The notes under the pieces are model-generated. The model made no database searches. It saw only the letters and a program-made list of their open reading frames with translations, and was not told where the DNA came from. Below, piece by piece: positions 47,721-57,545 of a DNA stretch of 64,000 nt. The position numbers were made by a program, and so were the translations under genes. Every line of letters begins with the position of its first letter. Position 1 is the first letter of the stretch. This DNA is from Orthonyx spaldingii (Eukaryota; Chordata; Aves; Passeriformes; Orthonychidae), in assembly GCA_013397795.1 (NCBI GenBank), contig VZTJ01000638.1:1007586-1071585 (forward strand), written 5' to 3'.

Positions 47721-47952
47721 GACACTGAGGCAACGGCAGCCGCAGCAGAATTACCTGGCTGCTTTTCAGAGGAATGTATCCCAGAGCACAGTGAGGCAGT
47801 GGCCTCAGCCACTCAGTGTAATTAAACTCAAGCATCATTTTTGTGTAGCTTGTGCCGTGGCAACCACAGCACTTATTCCTATTCAGCTGGAAGGTTTAGA
47901 AGGCAGAGCCGTGGTATTTCACAAAAGATCCTCCTGGCAGGCAGGGCCTTAA
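47721..47952 (+). other. Candidate following exon, open to TAA at 47950
   Basis: When joined in the phase left by the preceding segment, this stretch stays open for 76 codons and stops at TAA 47950-47952. The frame has no ATG, so it is visible only as a continuation. It starts with a Gln/Arg-rich stretch and includes TVRQWPQPLSVIKLKHHFC. No family was recognised. AATAAA at 48474-48479 could end such a transcript. The overlapping minus-strand frame (47381-47812) starts at GTG and is less credible. Confidence 0.2.
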
Positions 47953-50099
47953 ACCATTTCATTGAATGAAATACACTCAAGAAGCGAAGAATGCCAGAGG
48001 GAGGGAAAGTGGGATGGAGAAAAATGCACAGGATAGGACCACACCATTTTTGGCTGCAGTTCAATAACAGTTCTTGATGCAGCACCTGATATACTGTTAG
48101 GGTAAAAAAGGCTTTTTATACCTCATGCTTTGGCACCCTGATAGCATCTCTGTTTTTTCTGCCATTCTCTCTTGAGTTCCCCAGAGAGGCAATATATTGT
48201 CTTCCCTCTAGTTAAAGGGAGAAGGGGCTAATTGCATGGACAGGTCACTCTGTTTCTGCTGAAGGTGAAAAGCAAAGGGCTTGCTAATTCATGCACACAG
48301 ACAGGAGCATATAGCAGTGTACTGTCAGCCATTCCAGGTACCATCAGTAAGGCAGGGTGAAGCAGCTTGGCACAGTGCATACAGCACTTGCCAGAGCAAA
48401 CCTCTGGGGCAGGGTAGCAGAAAGAATAATGCTGATAAAGAAAAGCCAGTCAGAAAGGAAGGGAAAAGCAGAATAAAAGACAAGGGGGTCAGATTTCTTG
48501 GTTGTGATATATGACCCTAAATTCTTCTAGCACCATTGTGGGGAAAGAAATGGTGTGACCACAGTACTTTTGTGTCTCAGCTATTCTGGACTCTTAACAC
48601 ACTTGACATACAAGCCAGGTAGTGAAATTGCAAAGAACAGAGCAGCAAGTACAATCTGGAATGTGCCAAAGGGACTGTGAGATCCCTTGCCACTCAGGAT
48701 GGGCTCTGTGTATTATATTGGAGGTCCTGAGACAGACAGCCAGAACCTGGGTCATGATTTGCTGAAGGGAGCAACAGAACTGGAGAGCCTAGAGTTGCAG
48801 CTCCTGCAATCCAGGCTTGGACTTCTCCAGGGCTGAAGGTTTGAGTACTGCTGCCAATGAATGCAAAAGAAATTTGAGAATCACCCTCAGCTAGTGCAGG
48901 AGAATAATACCACATGAGTCTTACATAGTGCTTTTCATCAAGAGATCTCATGTCTGTATCATTGCTGATAGTCTTTTATGTCTTAGGAAACAGATATGTG
49001 GAGAAGGCAAGCAAAGTTGTCCAAATTTGCCTGGTAAACTGGTGGTAAAACAAATAGGAAACCTACTGCCTCACACTGCCAAACTGAGTTCACTTGTCAC
49101 ACACAAGGGAACAAAACATAAGGCTGCTGTCTTCCTCTCAGTCCTTCTGAGCTAAAGCAGAAAGCTCTCTCTCTGAGGCTGTGGATACTGAGGTGTCCTG
49201 TGCCAGGATGGCAGATGCCTGCGCTGTGTGGGTCCCATGCCCTGTGAGGATCATTGTCCAGACAGCATGTCTCACTTTGCAACTGGTCTGAAGTAATCCT
49301 TCCTCACGTGGGATGGCAAATGGTGGGGAGGTAACTAGATTGATCTCCCTTGTAGGCCTTTCCTGGGACCTGGTACACAGGTTCCAGATGGTACAAAACC
49401 CCTGCTGCTTGGATCTGCACAAAGCCTGCGTCTTCTTCAACCTATTTCACAACAGATTTGGCTTGCTCTTGGTTGGTTGCTATTTGTACAAATTAAGCTG
49501 AGCTGCCAGGAGCGTTTGCAAACAGTGAAAAGCAAAGTGGGATGCACAAAGCAAGTCAAAATAGGTCTCAAATCTGGCAAAATGCCTGCAGGTGCTTATA
49601 ACATTTGACTTACTCTAACCCATGTATTACCCACCCACATGCTCATTCATCCAGCTTTCTCCTGCCCTCATGCCCACACACGCTCACCCTTCACAGATTC
49701 ATTCCCCTTCTCTTCCCCCCCCCCCCATTTTCTCTTCCAAACACAGTCATTCCCACACAGAGATATACCCTAGACATACTCTTCGTTCCCCACATACAGG
49801 CACACACACATTTGTGAGTGCTGAGTGCAGTGACTGTAGGTGGTGTATATACATTCATGTAGCAGACGATGCTGTAATCTTATACCTATGCTGTGAAAAA
49901 GCCTTTGGGATTAGTGAGCTGAGAGCTCTGATTGTTCTCACTTTCACGTAAAATACCACTAATCCAGTTTATGGGGCTGACTGTTTCCATCCTTCCCTGA
50001 ACTCTGCCATTGTTTTCCTGGGAATCTCTCTTTGTGCTCGTCTTCCTCTTGCTCCATTTTGCCTCTTTCTCCCTATGCTTTTCCTTTCCCATGTTGCTG
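47953..50099. other. Unique non-coding DNA with a G-poor C/T/A tract
   Basis: No gene was recognised. AATAAA occurs at 48474-48479. At about 49618-49812 the + strand is G-poor and rich in CCCAC, CACAC and CTTC units, with a 12-base C-run at 49715-49726, which is a likely spot for assembly length errors. Confidence 0.55.
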
Positions 50100-50430
50100 C
50101 CCCAGACCCCAGTGTTTCAGAGAGCTTGGCCATCCCCGTAGCTCTCGGTGACCTAACACTGGCCCCGATTACCTCACTGAGAGGATGAGCAGGGATGAGC
50201 AATGAGCCTGCCATGCAGTGTGGGGCACAGGGCAAGAAATCCTGCAAGGTATGGTGAGATCAGAGGCAGAGACGGTAAGTGGTGGGGTGGATCTTGCTGC
50301 CATCCGAGCAGCGCTGAGTCTGCCTGGCATCGAGCCTGCCTCTAATGGAATGTGACCCACCGCTGGGAATGAGCTCATCTGTAATCCACTTAATTGAGTT
50401 TTATGAGCAGGACTCTCACATCAGGGAGCC
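50100..50430. promoter_or_regulatory. Candidate conserved non-coding block
   Basis: A mix of CpG-bearing words (CCATCCGAGCAGCGCTGAG near 50301, CCCCGATTACC near 50163) and a homeodomain-type CACTTAATTGAGTTTTATG near 50387, with no repeat signature. Texture suggests a regulatory element; conservation was not tested. Confidence 0.25.
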
Positions 50431-51823
50431 AGCCTGCCTTCTTCCTAGCACTCACCCTCCTTTGCTTGCTGCCTGGGGAGTGGGGGGTGCGTGCACTGCT
50501 CCACCAAGCTGGTGATTGTCTGGCTTCTGATTTTCTGCCTGCCCTGGAGGATATGCAGGGAGCTGGAGAGACATGCTCTTCATGACACCCACTGCCTCAT
50601 GGTGTAATGTTGTTTGCTCCTGCTGCAGGATGCTCAGATTTCCATGTGACTATTGGTAATGCTATCAGGACTGCAGAGCCTTAAGTTTTCCCAACATATT
50701 AGTCTCTGTGCAAGTGCTGGGTACTCAGAGGAGATGCTCTCATGTATGCGTGAGCATCTTACCTGTGAGTCCAAATGTGATGGGACACAGTCGCTGTGAT
50801 CTCACTCTTGCTTTCAGTGTGCAGTGATCTAAGTGGTGGAGCTGTCAGGATCCCGTAAGAGCCTTTGTTTACACTGTAATGTCTTGCCATCTTTAGCATT
50901 TGCATCATCATTTGTTTGTACTGTGTGAATTGGTCACATAAGAACCAGCTAACAGAGAAATCTGGCTGCTGTCTGCCAAGGGATTTGCAGGCTTGACTCT
51001 GATGAAAGATGCAGCCTTTTCTCTTGGTAAAGCAGAACAAAGGGAGAAAGAGAAAGGGAGGGAGGCTTCTCCCCAGGGGAATGTTACTCTCCGTGAAAAA
51101 GGCTAGTAGAGACCCTCTGGCATGCAAAATTTGGGATATATTCCCTTCAGTCCTGGCATAAATGTCTATATTTGAAATAAGTACTGGCTAAAACTACTGC
51201 TGCTTTTCTGTCACTTCTGATCTACTTTGTAGAAGACAACTTTCCATGGTTTCAGTTCAAGTGTTGCATACACACTGCAGAGCAGTAGCTCAGCAGTTCC
51301 ACAAATCCATAACTTTAAGGAAAGGTCATGGCATATGGAAAGGCAAGTGTACTGACATGTTAACACAAAGACTGTAACAGACCTGTGCTGGGAACAGCAG
51401 TCACACCACTGTATTGAGTGATTCATCAGGTGTTCCTTAAAATACCCAGACACTGGATTCATGGAAATACATGATAATAAAAGATCTCATTTTTGTAAAT
51501 GTGTGCTTTTTGTCTTCACGGTTGCAGACAATAATGAAAAACTGGACCAGAGGAAATCTGAGGGTTCAAAACCCAGAGAGGAAATAAAAAGAACCCATAT
51601 TATATGTGGGGTTTTTTTGGTTGGTTAGTTGGTTGGTTGGCTGGTTTTTTAATGGCATGTTTTTTAAACCAACCTCACATACAAGTGCAATGACTTTCTA
51701 TTGACATATCAATGCTGAGCTGCTATAATGACTGTTCAGGATGGTTCATTGTAACTTTACTGAAGATGAAGTGCCTGTTTTCTTCCCTTCTGCTTTCTGA
51801 AATTCAGGACTGCCTCAATTATA
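50431..51823. other. Unique non-coding DNA with a TTGG microsatellite
   Basis: No gene was recognised. A GGTT/TTGG repeat lies at 51607-51650. Confidence 0.6.
51607..51650. repeat. TTGG microsatellite
   Basis: Several TTGG tetramers in a row with single interruptions, flanked by T-runs on both sides; the same T/G class as the 46220 block. Confidence 0.75.
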
Positions 51824-52876
51824 AAATCATAGAATCATAGAATAGTGTATGTTGGAAGGGACCTTTAAAGGTCATCTAGTGCAATGAGCAGGGACATCTT
51901 CAACTAGATCAGTCTATTCAGAACCCAGTTCACCCTGAACGTGAACGAGTTCATCCTGAACTCACTCTGAACTTTGAATATTTCCAGGGATGAGGCATCT
52001 ACCACCTCTCTGGGCAACCTGTTCCACTATTTCACCACTCTCACTGTGAAAAGTTTCTTCCTTGTATGTTGTCTACCCTCTTGTAGTTTAAACCCATTAC
52101 CCCTGCTACAGGCCTTGCTAAAAAGTCTGTCCCCATTTTCTTATGAGCCCTCTTTAGGTACTGAAAAGCCTCATTAAGGTCTTCCTACAGCCTTCTCCAG
52201 ACTGAACAACCCCAACTCTTTCAGCCTTTCCTCATAGGAGAAGTGTTTCAGCCCGTGGATTGTTTTTGTGACCGTCCTCTGGACCTGCTCCATCAGGTCC
52301 ATGTTTTTCCTGCGCTGAGGACCCCATAGCTGGATGCAGTGCCCCAAGTGGGATTTCATGAGAGCAGATCAGGAGGGTAGAATCACCTCCCTTGATCTGC
52401 TGGTCATGCTGTTTTTGAAGCAGCCCAGGATATTCTTGGCTCTCTGGGCTGAAAACACACACTGCTGGCCCAGGTCCAGCCTCTGATTCACCACTACCTC
52501 TTTCTCAGCAGGGTTGCTCTCAATCCCTTCATTCCCCAACCTGTACACTGGGTTGCCCCAGGTGCTAGATGTTGTACATGTCTTTGGTGAACCTCGAGAA
52601 GTTCCCATGGGCCCCTTTCTCAAGCTTGTCCAGGTCCCTGTGGATGGCTACCATCCTGCAGGCATGTCAACCACACCACTGAGCTTGCTGTCATCTGCAA
52701 ACTTGCTGAGGGTGCGCTTGATCTCCTGATTGCATCGATGGAGACATTATACAGTACTGGTCCAGTACAGACCCCTGAGGGACACCACTTGTCACAGATC
52801 TCCATCTGGATGTTGTGCTTGTGTTAGTAGTTGACTAGTACCCTCTGGATGGGATTATCCAACCAATTCCTCATCA
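51824..52876 (-). mobile_element. CR1 LINE, about 1.05-kb 3' fragment
   Basis: The longest CR1 piece here. It opens with AATCATAGAATCATAGAATA (two copies of the 3' terminal octamer, reverse complement) and continues through 'ttggaagggacctttaaagg', 'ctctctgggcaacctgttcc' and 'ctttcagcctttcctcatag'. It extends into the ORF2 body near 52870. The minus frame at 52174-52359 includes HFSYEERLKELGLFSLEKAV, a standard CR1 ORF2 stretch. Stops and frame changes show it is inactive. It carries an extra local duplication at 51927-51961. Confidence 0.93.
51927..51961. repeat. Short tandem duplication inside CR1
   Basis: AGTTCACCCTGAAC (51927-51940) recurs as AGTTCATCCTGAAC (51948-51961), followed by a third partial CTCTGAAC. 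Other CR1 copies lack this extra length at the equivalent point, so it arose after insertion or in this subfamily. Confidence 0.55.
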
Positions 52877-55800
52877 GCTGTTGTTTTCCAATGAAAGTCT
52901 TTTTGTCTCACAGTCACCTAGAATGTGAATCCAGCTGGGTCAGCAATTCTAGTGTGTTTCTTCTTTTTTACAGACTTTTGTAAAATAAGTACTGCAGGAA
53001 CGAAATGTTCTTCTAGTACCCAGCATTTCACTCTGACATTTCCCCTCTGTCCCAGCTCCATGTACACATATGTGTGAGGAAGGGCTTTACTCACACACAA
53101 TGACTCTACTACTCTACTGCTACCAACGCAACAGATAAATTTTTTGGAAATCGCTGAAAGACTGGTATTCAGTTGGACAAACTTAGATAGAGACTGCCTT
53201 GGAGTCAACAAAGATACTTTTTTTCCCTTTCATACCATTTACTTTAAAATCTGCAAACAGTCATCCCATCATTATGTGAAGTCCCCAAATGGCCACATAA
53301 TCTGGACAGAGGTAACACTGCTCCAGTGACTCCAATGCCAGAAATATCTTGTCCCAACTTAAATACATTCTTCTGCCACGTCCTTTCACTGTGAAACTCT
53401 TGACATGATGTTCGATGCTATTTTATCCCTTGAGTAATACTTAGCTTCAAAAATGGCAGGAGATCCTTGGTATTGCCTCCGACTCTGTTTGTAGGATCTG
53501 CACAAAACATATGGTACATGGAGAAAGGAAGAGCTGTTAAAAGGATGAAAGCTGTTCCAGTAAATGTGGTTGTTAGGAGCCAGTGGAGTATCTGTCATCG
53601 ATGAAAGCAAAATATTTTAGGGTATTTGTACTTTATGGCACAAACATTTTTTAGAGAAGTTTGGTAAAAATATTTTTTTTTTGAAAAGTACACTGTCCAG
53701 GAAATTTCTGCTGTCATGTCTTGTAGCACTAGAAATGTCAAAGTTTCTGCAAGGATCTGCACAGTGTTTCACTCCACTGCCATTTCAGTCCCAAAGAAAA
53801 ACTTGTGTATCATTTCCTAGCTGTCCATAATAGCTGGCATAAGGAAAGACCCTCTCCACAGCATTTTCCTTATGTTTAGATGTTCAGGAAACAGCAGGGG
53901 ATATATTGTTTATCTAGGACAGAGGCAATCTTGAAATAGGCGAGACTGAAATAATTGCTGCTCTTTTCTCTTTCTTCCTCCACTAAATATCTCCCTTCCA
54001 TGGCGATTTCCCAGATTTGCTGGTGTGGCTGAGCTAAAAGCAGGAGAGAGTGCTGGCAAGGGCTGTTCTATGCTGTGGAGGTCCATAACACATCAGCAGT
54101 GGAAGGTTATGCATCTCTCCACTCTCAGTAAGAAATACACAGCTTGGCTCTTCAGCCTCACTTGCCCCCAGTGAGCTCTGCACATACATCTACAAAACAC
54201 CCACTCACATGTATGGCTATAAACAAGCAAACAAATCATGCCACCTAAAAAACTAATTGAACAATTCCTCCTACAGCCTGGGAAGGAAAAGAAGTGTATG
54301 CTGTTTTTTTCTATTTCTGAAATGTTGGACAGCTACTTGACTACTGTTGTGACAGAAAGGTAGAGAACTAGGTTGATTACATAGTAGGAAAAGAAGAGGA
54401 AACTGTGGAAGACAGAGCGAGAAAGGAAGAAGCTTTGTCTTGTGTCTATGTCAGCTTGATTAGTGGCTTTCTCCTGAATCCTCAATGGAGTGGCCTCCAT
54501 GGGTCAATCTCACTAGAGACAAAAATGGAAGAGCTGCAGGAGTTCACACTGAGCTTTGCCTAGAAAGTTTGACAGCAGGGCCACTGCTCAGGCTTGGAGG
54601 AACAACAAGAAGGTGAGGAGGTGACTGAAGTGGAGATGGCTGTGACAAAACAACCTCCACTGACCAAGTGACCTGTGAAAACCTATTTATTCAGGAAGGC
54701 ACCAAAATCAGGTTTGTTCCTAACAACAAATCAGTGGCAAGACACCATGACAAGTAGATGCTGAGCAGACAATTTTCCAAATGAGCCGACTAACCCACAG
54801 GTGACATTTTCCTACAGGTCCTCGGAGAGTGCATCAAAGGTGATTCTAAGAAATGAATGTTTCACAACCAGCAAGTAAGGTTTTAAGGTCAGCAGCCCTC
54901 ATGGGGCAGTGTGAGGCCTACAAAATTTTCTCAAGGAAAGACATCTAAATAGCATTCAAAATCATGTCACGGTATTTGATATCACAAAGAAGTTGTCAGG
55001 AAGGAGGAAAAAGTCTGAAGTTTCTGAGGGCAGCTGAACTAGTCTCCTAGTCTGTCTAGGGAATATTTTCCATGCAGAAGCTCATCAGGTGGCTATCATA
55101 GATATCAGGAAAGGGGTCAGGAAACTCATGTGCTGTATTCAGTCTGCAGTTGCTACATGCAACTACACTGGTTTTCTCACTGTAGAATGGGCCTGAGTGA
55201 TGCTTTCCTACCTCAGAGGTAGAGTGACATTGGGTCCTGCTTGTGAAATGCTCTTTCATCTTCTAGTGCGACACAGTGTGCCAGTGCTGTGAACAGAGCT
55301 GCAGATGGAATTGTGGACACTTGGCATCTGCGTCAGGGGGCAAGAGGGGAAGAGGCACATGAAGGTATGTGGTGTGTGGGGGAAGTTTGTAGTGCATCTG
55401 CTCCTGCTCTGTCAATTCTGTGGAGAGAAAGAATCTGACATTAAGTGTTACTGCATGGATTTTGCAAGGTCTGTGGTGATATGAGCTTCCTGCAGTAGAT
55501 TAGAGTGAATTTCTGTATTGTCAAAAGTGGTCGTGCTTTGGTATAGGTATTTTTGTGGTAGCTGAAGGCTGGTTGGCAGTGTCAGAAAACCACTGCTTCA
55601 CACTTTCAACGGGATTATAACCTAAAAAAAGGGCCAAAGTGCTGCTGGGCATGGGAGTTTCCTGTGACTTCTTCAGTGCTGCTTACAATGCACCTGTGCT
55701 ATCTATAGGTGTCATAAGCCAGGGGTACCACGCTTCCACCCTCAGACCTTCTGAGACGCTCCTATAATGGGATCCTGTGTCTATCCTGTACTTTGCCTAC

Positions 55801-56305
55801 ATCCCTCCCACTCCAGTTGCCTGTGATCCCAGTTGGCCTTGGCTCAGCAGTCCTTCTGTTTGGAGCTATGTGGCCCTGTGTTGATACAGACAGTCAATGT
55901 TCTCAAAGCAAGGTATTGATAATCAAAGCAGTATCATAGGCCATTAAAGGAAAACCTTTCTTTTAGTCCCTTCTGGTAATAGGACAGCTGCTTTTGCTTT
56001 TCCAGTCCTTCAGTGGATCAGGGTTTTTTGGGAGCTCAGGCTCTGCAAAGCCTGAAAAGGTATTTCCTTTCCCCTGTCTCCAAGAAAATGGTCTTAAAGC
56101 CATATTGATGCTTTGGTCCAAATTCTTATGCAAAATTCCCCTCATGACATATAAGTAACATTTTTCCAGGAATTATAGCAAGGTGCTCTCTCTTAGGGAC
56201 CCTAGTTGTGTTTAGTTAAGGTGCTTATTTAGATCTAAGAAAATACCTCGGAAGCTGGTTTACTGGTATTTTTTTAAAAAATAACTCTTTCCTCTGCACT
56301 ATGGA
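52877..56305. other. Unique non-coding DNA
   Basis: About 3.4 kb with no recognised gene, mobile element or notable composition feature. Confidence 0.6.
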
Positions 56306-56340
56306 GGTAATAAAAACCCTTGTAGGGGTTTTTATTGACC
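56306..56340. repeat. 11-bp perfect hairpin, extended by 3 bp past a bulge
   Basis: AATAAAAACCC (56309-56319) pairs exactly with GGGTTTTTATT (56326-56336) across a 6-nt loop. GGT (56306-56308) then pairs with ACC (56338-56340) past one bulged G. It contains AATAAA in one arm. It lies about 100 bp before the regulatory-looking block at 56430. Confidence 0.6.
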
Positions 56341-56429
56341 CTGTGAAAAAATTCCTGTTTACCTGCTCTATAATGTCACTGATCAACTCCAGATCCTTCA
56401 CTACATTTTCATTTTAATATTTGGTTCTG

Positions 56430-56960
56430 TTGTGAGGTAATCTGGAGAAATCAAACGAGAGTATGAAATTCAGCTTTGCAGAGGTCCCCCGAAAATTGCC
56501 AGCTAATTACTCTGGCTCTGAATCAATGGCATGCAAGAGAAGTGCTCTGTGTTGCATCCTCTAATTCTTACTGTTGGCAGTCTCCATTGTGTAGAGCGGC
56601 TCACAGAGGCAGACATTCATTTTAATATTCCCATTAGAACAATCCTGCTAATACAAGTGATTTAAGCACAGACTTTTGTTGTAGAAATAATAGCTTAAGT
56701 GGAGGTGGAACCTCCTCTATACATCTTTCTTTTTTTCTTTTGAAATCTCCGGGCCTACAGCATATTATATGTCACAGGAAATATCGGTGTAACTGCATAT
56801 TGTAATTTGCTTGCAGCAGGTATTTTGGAATGTATCAATGAAGTGTTTGACAATGATAGCAATACAGAAAAAAATCTTTTTTATTATCTGTCAGATTTTT
56901 CTTTATCAAGCTGTTTAAGTCTCTTACTATTTGTTGGTGGTGTAATATCATAACAAGAAG
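56430..56960. promoter_or_regulatory. Candidate conserved non-coding enhancer
   Basis: Dense intact transcription-factor-type words: CCAGCTAATTACTCTGGC near 56499, CTCTAATTCTTAC near 56560, CATTTTAATATTCCCATTAG near 56618, and GCATATTGTAATTTGC near 56794. Isolated CpGs are kept in AT-rich surroundings (CCCCCGAAAATTG near 56487, CTCCGGGCC near 56746). There is no repeat signature or open frame. Among the regulatory-looking blocks, this and 6590-7100 look strongest. Conservation is inferred from texture, not shown. Confidence 0.38.
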
Positions 56961-57204
56961 CACTGTGTAACTAATGCTGCATCCAAAGTGAAAACATTGC
57001 TTATAATGTTTCCTGGCTTGTAAAATAAAATCTTGCCAGAAAAGGCCTCTTTACCTAAGAGACAGGCGTTTACGTGATCAAGGACTTCCCTCTACATCCT
57101 CCCATCTCTGCAATCAATTGTGTAGCTGTGAATGGTGGAGTCTACAAATGGAAATGTCAGGCAGAAAGTGTTTATGCAATTTTGAAAATACTGTAGATAC
57201 TGTA

Positions 57205-57545
57205 GTTGAATCTCAGAGAGATAAGATTACACTGTATGTGTCTGTTTTTGTGTCTGTGTGTATGAAAGAAAGAGCAAGAGGGAGATTACATTGTGTTAGA
57301 AAAAAGGGATGACACTGTGTATTAGAGAGAGATAAAATTGTGTTTTCAGGGCCTCTGTGTCAGAAAGATTTCATTGTGCAGGTGTGTGTGTAGCTGTCCT
57401 TATGCTAAAGAGGAGGCTTGTGTGTGTTTAGAGGGCGAGATGATGGTGTATCTGCATTGTAGGCATGCAGGGTGTTAGAGAATGTGTGCATGTGTATGTA
57501 TGCACGTGAGCAAAAGAGCCTATAAAAAGAGCAAAAGAGCCTGTG
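57205..57545. repeat. Degenerate GA/TG minisatellite
   Basis: A unit of roughly 30-40 bp, approximately AGAGAGATAAGATTACATTG followed by TGT-rich sequence and TTAG, recurs with drift: near 57213, 57275, 57308, 57324, 57360 and 57430. It ends in an exact 14-bp direct repeat GAGCAAAAGAGCCT at 57508-57521 and 57529-57542. A TATAAAAAG word lies between those two copies. The array is old and heavily diverged. Confidence 0.45.

Noticed and set aside
47381..47812. 143-codon minus-strand frame
   Set aside because: It starts at GTG rather than ATG, has no recognisable domain, and its Lys/Glu-rich part is the complement of the pyrimidine tract before the acceptor.
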